A program made the position numbers and the translations under genes. A stretch of 64,000 nt of DNA from Elymus sibiricus (taxonomy: Eukaryota; Streptophyta; Magnoliopsida; Poales; Poaceae): positions 238,594,866-238,658,865 of the forward strand of contig CM077676.1 of NCBI GenBank assembly GCA_039707655.1, written 5' to 3'. Positions 33,728-45,680 of this stretch are shown in pieces. Positions within the stretch are counted from its first letter, which is position 1, and each line of letters starts with the position of its first letter. The notes beneath the pieces were generated by a model. That model saw nothing but the letters and a program-made list of their open reading frames with translations, was not told the origin of the DNA and made no database searches.

Positions 33728-35368
33728 ATGGATATGACAAGTCCATCGGAGAACCCGCTCTTTGAAGAGCAAGAGGAGAAGCACGACTACGTCACCAAGG
33801 GTCATCTCTTCCGCGTCCAACGAGCGCTACACCAAGAAAGTGAAGCTTTGGGAGATCGTATCGAGCAACTCACCACCGACTTGCGCCACTCCAAAACACG
33901 AACAAGGGACTACTTTGACACCAAGCTTTCATCTCAAATGGAGGAATTGTGAGACATGATGGCTAGCCGCGCTACTTCCATGACTTCATCCTAAAGACGG
34001 CGTCACTCAAGTCGACACTCTTCGGATTCTTCTTCACGCTCAAGTCCCTCTCGAGCACGTCCTCATCGGCGCAACAATCATGACGATCATCAAGCTCCAC
34101 AAAATCCATTCCATGGCAATGGGCTACAAGACCGACTCCAAGCACGAGAACGTCAAGTGAGCCAAGGCCAAGCAACACCACGTCCAAGACAAAATGACCA
34201 AGATGGCGACGCCCTCCAGCAAGAACTCCTACGCCGAGAAGAGCAAGCACTTGAAGCGCAACGTGCTCTCCGAGAAGCAACTCTTGCCGTGAACGACCGC
34301 AACCGTCGTGTGCGTGAACAAGAAGAAGCGCTACGACATGAACAACGAGACGAAGAAGCTCACCTTGAGGAGCGCCAAGAAAGAAGAAATCGAGCTCGGA
34401 TTCCACCTCCAAGATCACTGCGCCAAGCAAATCGAGCGGAGCATGAGGATGACAATCCACCTCCAAGACAACTGCGCCAAGCAAATCAAGCGGAGCACGA
34501 GGATGACAATCCACCACGACGGCAAGATCGACCTCACCAACGACGACATGATGAGGAACAACGTTTTGGCAAGCTCAAGTTCACCATGCCCAAGTTCCAC
34601 GGCAGCAACGATCCCGAAGAATATCTCTCATGGGCATTGAAGGTCGACAAAATATTTCGCCTTCACAACTACGACGAAGAAAAGAAGATCGCCATGGAAT
34701 CTCTCGAGTTCCAAGACTATGTTCTCATTTGGTGGGAGCAAGTGATTGCAAAGCGTCAAGAGAAGGGCAAGCCACCCATCGCGACTTGGAATCAAATGAA
34801 AGATGTCATGAGAGCTCGTTTTGTTCCTACACATTACAACCGCTACCTCTTCAAGAAACTCCATCTCCTCAAGCAAGGAACCAAGACGGTTGAAGAATAC
34901 TATCAAGAAATGGAAGTTTCCATGATACGAGCCAATGTCAAGGAAGATGATGAACAAACTATGGCGCATTTCTTGAATGGCCTCAACCATCCCATCAAGA
35001 GGATAGCGGACTACCAACCATACTCCAACCTCCTCGAGCTAGTGCACCAAGCGACCAAGGCAGAGCGACAAATGCAAGAGGACTACAAGTACTCAAAGTA
35101 CTCTTCCAAGACCTACGGTTCATACACTCAAGCTTCAACGACTACGACAATTCCTTCCACGACTTGATCTACCACAAGTACCGGCGACAAGTCAAGCTCC
35201 AAGCAACCTTCGACTTCTTCGAGTCGTCTTCCTACTACTACAAGCAGCTCCAAGCAAAAGCCTTCGTCATCGACACCTCCTACGGATGGCAACAAAACAA
35301 GTGACATCAAGTGCTTCACTTGCAAGGACCGATGCCACAAGTCTTTCGAGTGTCCAACTCGTCGCACA
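33728..35368 (+). pseudogene. gag: E8 gag with zinc knuckle
   Basis: The start is the ATG at 33728 (MDMTSPSENPLFEEQEE). One frame runs into pol, broken by TGA 33950, TAA near 33,992 and TGA 35165; each fits a single C-to-T change from CGA or CAA. Order: an N-terminal helical part, an Arg/Ser-rich stretch, a long charged helix with a repeated RQANRAEHEDDNPP unit (about 34406-34510), and the capsid core from KLKFTMPKFHGSNDPEEYLS (34571) through the Trp-Trp motif and ARFVPTHYNRYLFKKLHLLK. The CCHC knuckle [14 protein letters not shown] is at 35312-35353, with Cys in place of the usual Gly before His. Confidence 0.85.
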
Positions 35369-38300
35369 ATGATCCTCAACGACGACGGCACCTACGACTC
35401 AATGAGCGAAGATGAAATGGAAGCCCTCGAGCATGTGGCTATGCACCGACAAGTGAATGATGATGAAGACGCACAAATCTATTGCGACAATGATGCGAGC
35501 CCCGCTCTTGTTGTCTCCAAGGTCTTGACACTTCAACAACATCAAGACGAGGACCAACGTTGCCACATCTTCCATACCAAAGCGGGCATCCAAGGACGTT
35601 CCGTCAAGGTCATCATCGACGGTGGAAGTTGCCACAATTTGGCAAGTGAAGAATTATGCTCCAAGCTACAATTCGTCAAGAAGAAGCACCCTCGCCCCTA
35701 CAAGGTCCAATGGCTTAGCGACTCTGGCACAATCCAAGTGGAGCACACCGTCCAAGTCTCCTTCAAGATCGGCGCCTACGAAGATACCTTGGAATGTGAT
35801 GTGGTTCCCATGTCCGTATGCTACCTCCTACTTGGGCGACCTTGGCAATTCATTCACGACGTCACCCATAACGGACGGACCAACCACTATAGCTTCAAGA
35901 TGAAGGGCAAGGAATTCGTTCTTCGACCAATGTCTCCAAGTCAAGTCGTCGCCGACAATCAAGCATCGGGCCATCGTGGAGAGACTAGTGAGAGAGAGAA
36001 CCACCACAAGGAGAGTGAGCGCCACAAGCCAAAATTGAGTGACTCCATGATGAGCGACAAGAAAAACTTAGTTCTACTAGCCACCAAAAGAGATTTGAGG
36101 GATGTGAGTGAGAGCCCATCTAGTGTTGTTCACTTTGTGCTTTTATGCAAAGGTGAAGCTGAGCGGACTAATACTTCACAACATCTTCCTCTAGTGTTGT
36201 CTCATCTCTTGCAGGAATACAAGGACGTGTTTCCCGATGAGCTACCTCCCGGACTACCTCCTCTACGCGGAATCGAACACCGCATCGACCTCATCCCCGG
36301 CGCACCTCTACCGAACAAGGCACCATACCGCGTCAACACCGACGAGACCAAAGAAATCCAACGGCAAGTCCAACATCTCATGGAGAATGGGTATGTACGC
36401 GAGAGCTTGAGTCCATGTGCCGTTCCGGTAATTCTTGTGCCTAAGAAAGACGGTACCTATCGCATGTGTTCCGATTGCCATCCCATAAATGCTATCACCG
36501 TTAGATATCATCATCCCATTCGACGCCTTGATGACATGCTTGATGAACTTAGTGGAGCCACCATTTTCTCAAAAAATGATCTTAAACGTGGTTACTATCA
36601 AATACGCATGCAAGAAGGTGATGAATGGAAAACGGCTTTCAAAACCAAATTTGGCTTGTATGAATGGTTAGTCATGCCTATGGGTTTATCGCAAGCTCCT
36701 AGCACTTTTATGCGTGTGATGCATTATGTTCTTCGCAAATACATTGGCATTTGTGTTGTGGTCTATTTTGATGACATTCTTGTGTTTAGTGAAACTCTTG
36801 AAGATCATGTCACACACCTTCGAGACGTATTGCAAGTTCTTAGAGACGAGAGACTTTATGCTAACATGGAAAAATGCACTTTTGGTGTTGATAAGCTTGT
36901 TTTCTTGGGCTTTGTTGTCTCTTCTAAGGGTGTTGAAGTTGATGAGTCTAAAATTGCTGCTATTAAAACTTGGCCACAACCAACCAACTTGCAACAAGTG
37001 CGTAGCTTCCTTGGTCTAGCCGGATTTTACCGTCGCTTTGTTAAGGACTTTAGCACTATTGCTTCACCATTACATGCTTTGAGTAAGAAGAACGCTCCTT
37101 TTGTTTGGGGACCTTCCCAAGATACCGCATTTCATGAGCTTAAAAATTTGCTTACACATGCTCCAATTCTTGCCTTACCAAACTTTGAGAAAACATTTGA
37201 AGTGCATTGTGACGCTAGTGGTAATGGCATAGGTGGTGTTTTAATGCAAGAAAAGCGACCCATTGCATATTTTAGTGAAAAGCTTTCCGGTGCTCAACTT
37301 AATTATCCCATCTATGACAAAGAGTTGTATGCTTTGGTGAGAGTCTTGCATGTTTGGGAGCATTATCTCCGACCTCGTGAATTTGTCATCCATACCGATC
37401 ATGAAACGCTTAAGTACCTGAGAGGTCAAACAAAATTGAACAAACGGCATGCTAAATGGAGTGAATTTATTGAGTCCTTCTCTTACATCATCAAATATAT
37501 CAAGGGAAAGGAGAATGTTGTAGCGGACGCTCTTTCACACAAGTGCATGATAGTTACTCAACTTGAATTGAATGTTATTGGCTTTGAGCACATTAAAGAT
37601 TTATATGAGCATGATGATTCATTTGCAACTCCTTATGCCAAATGTCTTGCTAACACTTATTGGGAGCGATATTATATCAAGGATGGATACCTTATGCGTG
37701 CTAACAAACTTTGTGTTCCCAAGTCTTCTCTTCGTTTGTCGCTTTTGCAAGAGGCTCACGGCGGTGGACTTATGGGACATTTCGGTCGCGACAAGACCTT
37801 TGCCACGCTCTCCAACAAGTACTTTTGGCCCAAGATGTTTCGCGATGTCGCACGCTACACCAATCGATGCTCCACATGTCGCAAAGCTAAGTCACAAGCT
37901 CAATCTCATGGGTTACATATGCCACTTCCTATACCATATCACCCATGGGAAGACATTAGTATGGATTTTGTGCTTGGCTTGCCTAGAACGAAAAATGGAA
38001 AAGACTCGGTTTTTGTAGTTGTTGACCGTTTCTCTAAAATGGCACATTTTATTCGATGTCATAAGAACGACGATGCTTCACATATTGCAAATTTGTTTTG
38101 TAGGGAAATCTTGCGACTTCATGGAATGCCCAAGACGATTGTATCGGACCGCGACGTCAAGTTCCTAAGCTACTTTTTGAAGACACTATGCGGCAAGCTC
38201 GGGATCAAGCTCCTCTTCACGTCGGCCTATCACCCACAAACCGATGGTCAAACGGAAGTCACCAACTGGACGTTCTCTACACTACTTCGCGTGTTGATTA

Positions 38301-38727
38301 AGAAGAACCTCACGGAATGGGAAGAATGCCTACCGATCGCCGAGTACGCCTACAATCGAACAAGACACTCAACCACGGCAAGTCTCCCTTCGAAGTGGTC
38401 TATGGCTTCAACCCTTTGTCGCCATTGGGCATCCTACCGCTACCACTACAAGAGCGAGCGAACTTGGACGCAAGCGCAAGAGCAACATACATCAAGAAGG
38501 TGCATGAAGACACAAGGCTCACGATCGAACGCCAAGTACAACGACTCGCCAACAAGCTCAATGCAAACAAGAATCCCATGGTGTTCAACCCCGGTGATCT
38601 CGTGTGGCTACACCTTCGCAAGTATAGCTTCCCCAACGAACGCAAGTCAAAGCTTCTGCCTCGCGCCGATGGGCCATTCAAGGTGCTAGCACGCATCAAC
38701 GACAATGCCTACAAGATCGACATCCCA
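35369..38727 (+). pseudogene. pol: E8 pol: protease, RT, RNase H, integrase
   Basis: The frame continues from gag. Protease: [16 protein letters not shown] with catalytic Asp at 35618, then [49 protein letters not shown] and the YFDD box at 36764-36775. RNase [15 protein letters not shown] and [11 protein letters not shown]. Integrase: zinc site around 37,780-37,890, then Asp 37964, Asp 38147 and Glu 38255. A one-base deletion near 38,377 (ACCACGG-CAAG) moves the frame; the rest reads [15 protein letters not shown] on to a TGA at 38728. All catalytic residues are present, so damage is limited to one frameshift and the nonsense codons. Confidence 0.92.
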
Positions 38728-38861
38728 TGAGACAAGTACAACGTGAGTGACACCTTCAACGTCAAGGATCTATCCCCCTACCATGGTGATGAAGATATTG
38801 ATCCGAGGGCGGATCTTTCCCAAGGGGGGGAGATGATGCGGAGCATCCTTCGATCATCCCC
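38728..38861 (+). pseudogene. E8 pol C-terminal tail leading toward the LTR
   Basis: After the TGA at 38728 the frame continues DKYNVSDTFNVKDLSPYHGD and DLSQGG into a run of seven Gs at 38824-38830, part of the polypurine tract. One G more would join it to the LTR frame that reads DTSPTHQAPSGPMTRARARA at 38865. This suggests the polyprotein once ended within the 3' LTR. Confidence 0.6.
38817..38833 (+). other. E8 polypurine tract
   Basis: A purine-rich stretch containing AAGGGGGGGAGA lies directly before the 3' LTR. Confidence 0.8.
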
Positions 38862-39773
38862 ATGGATACCTCACCAACTCACCAAGCACCAAGTGGACCT
38901 ATGACAAGAGCTCGCGCACGTGCCATCAAGAATGAGGTGAACTCACTCCTTTACAACTTTCATATGGATATGGATGGAACTTGGATGCTACCTCACAAAG
39001 GAACTCTGTGTGTCATTAGGAATGATGGACTCGACCGTCAAGAGGCTAAGGACAATCGCCAAGGCCAAGGGGAACCAAGCCAAGAGCACGAGGACGATGG
39101 AGGAAGAATTACCAAAGGAAACAACACCTCCCAGGCGACCCCGTGCGCACGGGCCCTCCAGACCCCGTGCCCACGGGATAGGGAAAATCTACTGGACACC
39201 CCGTGCGCACGGGCCCCCTGGACCCCGTGCACACGGGCCTCGCCGCTGTAGAACCCCGTGCGCACGGGCCTGTACCGTGCACACGGGACCCCGTGCGCAC
39301 GGGCCCCACTTACCCCGTGCGCACGGGCCACCTAGCGTGGTGGCTGGCTTCTGCCTGTTTTGCCCCCACTTCGTCCCTTACCTCCCACCTACTATATATT
39401 CCGAGGATAGACCATTTGTTAGGGTTAGCAAATTGTATTGAGATATTCATAGAGGGCTTTGCTCATCTACCACTCCTCTTGGAGATCAAGAGCTCCTAGA
39501 GAGAAGATCCCCTAGTGGATTCAAGGCCCCTTCTAGGGAAGGATCCCCATCATAGGATCATCAAGACCTCACCTCCTTTGGAGTGGGAAGAACCTTATCT
39601 TTGTGCTATTTTCCTTTGATTGTCTATGTATGCTTGTGGATCTATGTATGCTACTCTAGTGGATGTGTGATTTGGATTTGTTTGAGTGATTTCTCTCTTG
39701 TGTTCTTGTGAGTTCATCCCTCTTGCACTCCAAGGGTGAAAAGATCTTCACTTAGGGTCTCAAACCTACAACA
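38834..39773 (+). repeat. E8 3' LTR
   Basis: It pairs with 31388-32327, with the palindrome array at 39140-39327. Its start is open in a frame carrying the GPMTRARARAIKNEVNSLLY motif, seen at the C-terminus of some gypsy polyproteins. Confidence 0.92.
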
Positions 39774-39778
39774 CTAGG

Positions 39779-39889
39779 TTAATAGGTTAGTCCCAAAAAA
39801 TGATATATAATTGCATATAAAAACATCCAAGATTGATACTATAATAGCATGGAACAATAAAAAAATATAGATACGCTGGAGACGTATCA
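39779..39889 (-). repeat. E7 3' LTR, second part
   Basis: It ends GACGTATCA, the reverse of TGATACGTC. It continues the LTR at 29953-31387. Confidence 0.88.
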
Positions 39890-42757
39890 AGCATCCTCAA
39901 GCTTAATTCCTGCTCGTCCTCGAGTAGGTAAATGATAAAAACAGAATTTTTAATGTGGAATGCTACCTATCATGTTTCATCAAGTAATCTTTCTCTTACG
40001 GTATAAATAATAAGTTCCAAATGATTCAAAGCAATAGTCTATAATTTGATATAAAGACATCAATACTCAGGCATACTAATAAACAATCATGTCTTTCAAA
40101 ATAAAAATGCTAAAGAACATTATCCCAACAAAATCATATAATCCTGTCATGCTCCATCTTCTTCACACAAAGTATTTATCATGCACTACCCCGATGACAA
40201 GCCAAGTAATTGGTTCATACTTTTTAACACGCTTCAGCTTTTTCAACTCCCACTCAATACATGAGCGCAAGCCATGGATATAGCACTATGGGTGAAATAG
40301 AGTGTGGTGGTAGAGGTAAATAAGAGAAGTCAAAAATAAGAAGATAGTCTCACATCGATGAGGCTAATCAACAGGCTATGGAGATGCCCATCAATTGATG
40401 TCAATGCAAGGAGTACGGATTGCCATGCAACAGATGCACTAAGAGCTATAAGTGTATGAAAGCTCAACATGAAAACTAAGTGGGTGTGCATCCAACTTGC
40501 TTGCTCATGAAGACCTCGGGCATTTGAGGAAGCCAGTCATCGGAATATACAAGCCAAGTTCTATAATGAAAAATTCCCACTAGTATATGAAAGTGACAAA
40601 ATAGGAGACTCTCTATATGGAAAACATGGTGCTACAATGAAGCACAAGTGTGGAAAAAGGATAGTAACATTGCCCCTTCTCTCTTTTTCTCTCATTTTTT
40701 TTCATGGCTCTTTTTCGCCTCCTTTTTTTTATTTAGAACGGTCTCATGGACCTCATCCCCACTTTTTCGAGGACTCATTAGTCTCCACCATTCTTCTCAC
40801 TGGGACAATGCTCTAATAATGATGATCATGACACTTCTATTTACTTACAACTTAACATTACAACTCGATACTAGAACAAAAATATGACTCTATATGAATG
40901 CCTCTGGCAGTGTACCAGGATGTGCAATGATGCTAGCGTAACATGTATAAAAATGATGAACGGTGGCTGAGCCACAAATACTATGTCAGCTATATCATCA
41001 TGCAAAGCAATATGACAATGATGATGTATGTCATAAAAACGGAACGGTGGAAGTTGCATGGCAATATATCTCGGAATGGCTATGGAAATGCCATGATAGG
41101 TAGGTATGGTGGTTATTTTGAGGAAGATATAAGGAGGCTTATGTGTGATAGAGCGTATCGTATCACGGGGTTTGGATGCACCGGCGAAGCTTGCACCAAC
41201 TCTCGATGTGAGAAAGGGCAATGCACGGTACCGAAGAGGCTAGCAAATTGTGGAAGGGTGAGAGTGTGTATAATCCATGGACTCACATTAGTCAAAAATA
41301 ACTCACATACTTATTGCGAGTTTATTAGCCCTCGAAGCAAAGTACTACTATGCATGCCCCTAGAGGGATAGATTGGTAGGACAAGGTCCATCACTCATCC
41401 CTGACCGCCACACATAAGGTAGATAATCAATAATAAATCATGCTCCAACTTCTTAGCATAACGACATATCATACGTGCATGCTACGGGAATCACAAACCT
41501 TAACACAATTATTCTTACTAAACCACAATCTTCTACTAGTACCTCCCCCATACTACCATCTTAATATCGCAAAACTATTGCAAGGAATCAAATTTATCAT
41601 ATTCAGTGATCTACATGAAAGTTTTTATTATATCCCTCTTGAATACCTATCATATCAAGACCAAATTCATAACCTGTGCATATTACCGTTGCTATCATGA
41701 GACTCTCAAAAAGATATAAGTGAAGCATGAGAGTGCAACTATTTCTTTAAAATATAACCACCACCGTGCTCTAAAAGATATAAGTGAAGCACTAGAGCAA
41801 CTGCCTAGCTCAAAAGATATAAGTGAAGCACATAGAGTATTCTAACAAATCACGAATAATGTGTGTCCCTCTCAAAAAGGTGTGTTCAGCAAAGATGATT
41901 GTGACAAACTAAAAAGCAAACAAAAGCAAACAAACTATATCACAAGACGCTCCAAGTAAAACACATATCATGTGATGAATAAAAATATAGCTCCAAGTGA
42001 GTTACCGATAAATTGTAGAAAAAAGAGGGGATGCCTTCCGCGGCGTCCCCAAGCTTAGACGCTTGATTCTTCCTTGAATATGACCTTGGGGTGCCTTGGG
42101 CATCCCCAAACTTAGGCTCTTGCCGCTCCTTATTCCTTCATCCATCGTAGTCTCACCCAAAACTTGAAAACTTCAGCACACAAAACTCAACAGAAACCTC
42201 GTGAGATCCGTTAGTATAACAAATAAATCTTAAACTTTAGGTGCTGTTATAAATTGATTCAAATTTAATATTGGCATAATGCTACTGTACTCCAACTTCT
42301 CCATGACTCATACCCCCCCGATACGATCCATAGATTCATCAAAATAAGCGAACTATGCACCAAAAATAGAATCTGTCTAAAACAGAACAGCCTGTAAAGA
42401 TCTGAATTATGGTCATACTTCTGTAACTCCAAAAATTCTGAAATATTAGGGCAATGTGGGAAATTCATATATCAATACTGTGTAAAACATTCAAAAGGTT
42501 CTGACACTCCAGCGAAAATTAGATATTCCAGCACTGGACGCAAAAATTTCTGTTTTCCAACAACATCTATCATACTATCTTCCAAATCATCCCAAAGGCA
42601 TTACTTGGCACAAACACTAATTAAAACATAAAAATACAATCATAACAGAAGCTATAATTGTGCAAACACACAAGAACAGAATAAAAATTTATTGGGTTGT
42701 CTCCCAACAAGCTCTTTCATTATAGCCATTAAGATAGGCTTGAGATTTCAATGATGC
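39890..42757 (-). other. E7 non-coding 3' region
   Basis: Homologous on the minus strand to about 16900-19527 of E4, including the purine-rich end AATTAAGCTTGAGGATGCT and the hairpin trio at 41703-41837: CTCTCA/TGAGAG (41703-41733), GCTCT/AGAGC (41768-41798), CTC/GAG (41809-41837). No coding sequence. Confidence 0.8.
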
Positions 42758-43615
42758 TCACATGAAAGATAGTAATTGAAACACGAAGAGAGCATCATGA
42801 AACATGTGAAAAACACGTTTAAGTCTAACATACTTCCTATGCATAGGCATTTTATAGGAAAACAAATTATCAAGACAAGCAATATCTAGCATATGCAAAT
42901 AGGAAGAATGAAACATTAATAATTTCAACATCAAGAGAGGTAATTGAGTGACATGAAAATTCCTATAACCATACTTGCCTCTCTCATAATAATTACATGT
43001 AGGGTCATAATCAAACTCAACAATATAGCTATCATGTAAAATATTCTCTTCCTGTTCCACATGCATAAAAGTTTTATACTCTTCCAAAATAGTGGGATTA
43101 ACATCAACTAAAGTCATGACCTCTCCAAACCCACTTTTATCAAAAAATTCATAAGACTGAACACTCTCCAAATATGTGGGATTATTTTTACCTAAAGTTG
43201 ACACTCTTCCAAACCCACTTTCAATATTATTGCAAACATTATTATCAATGACATATTCATCATGAGGCTTAAATAAATTTTCAAGATCATAAGAAGCATC
43301 ATCACCCCAATCATGATCATTGCACTAAGTAGTGGACATGACAAAATCATCATCCCCAAGCTTGTAGTTTTGCATATTATTAACACAATTGACATTAATA
43401 GAATTTATAATAACATCACTGCAATGATGCTTTTCAATCAAAGAGCTATCATGAATCACTTTATAAATTTCTTCTTCTAACACTTCATCACAATTTTCAG
43501 ATTCATGATTTTCAAGCAAAACTTCATAGAGATAATCAAGTGCACTCAACTCACTAGCAATTGGTTCATCATAATTGGATTTTTTGAAAAGACTAGAAAG
43601 TGGATGAGGATCCAT
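42758..43615 (-). pseudogene. E7 ORF of unknown function
   Basis: The start is the ATG at 43615 (MDPHPLSSLFKKSNYDEP). One frame of 286 codons to 42758 with one TAG at 43325-43327, probably from CAG. It is acidic and contains two related segments, SGFGRVSTLGKNNPTYLE (about 43150-43210) and SGFGEVMTLVDVNPTILE (about 43075-43130). The second half has YDPTCNYYERGKYGYRNFHV and a hydrophobic run (LPLLMLKLLMFHSSYLHML). It sits where E4 has its gag-like and protease frame and shares with it the SGFGEV-TL motif. I do not recognise a domain. Nothing here suggests an enzyme. Confidence 0.6.
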
Positions 43616-43831
43616 ATCAATAGATTTTTAGCAAGCGAAGATGCAAGCAAATAGTGGGCGCATGGCAACACAAGCAAAGATAGCACACAAAATATTTTTG
43701 TATTTTTTGTAATTTTTTATGAGAAGTGGGGGAGCTGAACACAAGAGGCAAATGCAAATGAAAAGGCAAATAAAATAAATGCATGTGATTGATAGTTTGT
43801 GCGAAGGTACTTGATAGATTTTGATGATGTC

Positions 43832-43849
43832 TCCCCGGCAACGGCGCCA
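43832..43849 (-). other. E7 primer-binding site
   Basis: On the minus strand it reads TGGCGCCGTTGCCGGGGA, an exact Asp-tRNA-type Athila site, 11 bases inside the 5' LTR. Confidence 0.85.
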
Positions 43850-43860
43850 GAAATTCTTCC

Positions 43861-45401
43861 AGCTACTTGTAGACTGCGTTGGTATTTCCCCGAAGAGGAG
43901 AGGATGATGCAGTATAGTAGAGATAAGTATTTCCCTCAGTTAAGAACCAAGGTTATCAATCCAGTAGGAGAACCAAGCAAGATCCAGTGAACAGCACCGA
44001 CACACACAAAAGCAAACACTTGCACCCAACGCGAATAAGAGGGTTGTCAGTCCTCTTAGCGGTTACCTGAAGGATTAAGTCTGATAGAGATAAATTGATA
44101 AAGTAAATTACTAAACTAAATAAATTGTTACAAGGTATTTTTAGGTTTTTTATATGATAAAGATAGACCCGGGGGCCATAGTTTTCACTAGAGGATTCTC
44201 TCTCGAGCGCAGAAACATACGGTGGGTGAACAAATTACTGTTGGGCAATTGATAGAAAACCAAATAATTATGACGGATTCATGGCAATGATCATGTATAT
44301 AGGCATCACGTCCGAGACAAGTAGACCAACTCCTGCCTGCATCTACTACTATTACTCCACTCATCGACCTCTCTCCAGCATGCATCTAGAGTATTAAGTT
44401 AATAAAAACAGAGTAACGCCTTAAGCAAGATGACATGATGTAGAGAAGCAAATTCAAGCAATATGAATAAACCCCATCTTTTTATCCTTAATGGCAACAA
44501 TACAAATACGTGTCATGTCCCCTTCTGTCACTGGGATTGAGCACCGCAAGATTGAACCCATCACAAAGCACCTCTCCCATTGCAAGATAAACCAATCTAG
44601 TTGGCCAAACCAAATCGATAGATCGGAGAGAAATACAAAGCTATATTTAATCATGCATAAAAGAGTTCAAAGAAGATTCAAATATTTCTCATGAATAATC
44701 TGATCATAAACTCACAATTCATCGGATCCCAACAAACACACCGCAAAAGAAGATTAGATCGGATAGAACTCCAAGAACATCAAGGAGAACATGGTATTGA
44801 AGATCAAAGAGAGAGAAGAAGCCATCTAGCTACTAGCTATGGACCCGTAGGTCTGTGGTAAACTACTCACACATCATCGGAAGGGCAGCAAGGTTGATGT
44901 AGAAGCCCTCCGTGATCGATTCCCCCTCCGGCAGAGTACCGAAAAAGGCCTCCAGATGGGATCACGGAAGAACAGAGGCTTGCGGCGGCGGAAAGGTTTT
45001 CTCTTCTGGCTCTCTGATGGTTTCCGAATATTTGTGAATTTATAGGAGTGGAATTAGGTCAAACAGAGCCATGTGGGCCCCATAAGGCATCAAGGCGCGC
45101 CCCCCTGGGGCCGCGCCCTATTGCCTTGTGGAGGCTTTGCGAACCTTCTGGCCTCCTCTCCAAGTCTCTAGGTTCTCTTTTGTCCAGAAAAAAATCTCCA
45201 AATTTTTTTGTGGCATTTGGACTTCGTTTGGTACTGATTCTCTGAAAAGCCAAAAACAAGCAGAAAACAGCAATTGGAACTGGGCACTAGGTTAATACGT
45301 TAGTCCCAAAAATGATATATAATTGCATATAAAAACATCCAAGATTGATACTATAATAGCATGGAACAATAAAAAATTGTAGATACGTTGGAGACGTATC
45401 A
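43861..45401 (-). repeat. E7 5' LTR
   Basis: It pairs with the split 3' LTR. The terminal base at 43861 has changed, so the end reads AGCTACTTG where the partner has TGCTACTTG. Confidence 0.88.
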
Positions 45402-45406
45402 GGATG

Positions 45407-45574
45407 TACCTTTCCATCTCCCGCATAAGGATTAGCCAGCAGTTTCTCTATCATACCCGAAGGAATTTCATAATAAATATTTTTAGTAGGTTCAATAGGT
45501 TGAGGGGAAACTCTTAATGCTTCCGGTCAAGGTGAAGATACTCTGAACAAACCCCTCAAAGGATTACTTTCCAT
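45407..45574 (-). pseudogene. gag: E6 gag N-terminus
   Basis: The start is the ATG at 45574 (MESNPLRGLFRVSSP), followed by a TGA, then NIYYEIPSGMIEKLLANPYA and GDGKVHP at the E7 junction. It belongs to the gag at 29172-29952. Confidence 0.7.
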
Positions 45575-45651
45575 AGTGACAAGTGACAGTAAATTTCAGC
45601 ACGTAATAAAAGTGTTTCCTTACCAAATTCCACTTACGAAAGGCGCTTCAC

Positions 45652-45669
45652 TCCCCGGCAATGGCGCCA
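45652..45669 (-). other. E6 primer-binding site
   Basis: On the minus strand, TGGCGCCATTGCCGGGGA, one base from the Asp-tRNA-type site, 11 bases from the LTR. Confidence 0.8.
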
Positions 45670-45680
45670 GAAAAGAGTCT

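Larger units (their letters stand above)
31388..39773 (+). mobile_element. E8: complete gypsy-type element, probably chromovirus
   Basis: Two 940-bp LTRs start TGATGCGGAGC and end CCTACAACA; duplication CTAGG at 31383-31387 and 39774-39778. It has a Met-tRNA-type primer site, a 1.4-kb leader, gag-pol in one frame and a polypurine tract. Integrase sequence and a pol tail that reads toward the 3' LTR suggest a CRM-like chromovirus; I am unsure of the clade. About 24 LTR differences in 940 bases (hand count), near 2.6%, and its nesting make it one of the youngest insertions here. Confidence 0.92.
29953..45401 (-). mobile_element. E7: non-autonomous Sabrina/WHAM-like element, split by E8
   Basis: On the minus strand it starts TGATACGTCTCC at 45401 and ends AGTAGCA at 29953; duplication GGATG. 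The 5' LTR is 43861-45401. The 3' LTR is 29953-31387 plus 39779-39889, split by E8. Inside are a primer site, one ORF without similarity to pol, and a 2.9-kb non-coding 3' region homologous to that of E4. There is no gag, protease or pol that I recognise. LTR divergence looks like 2-3% plus small indels. Confidence 0.9.
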
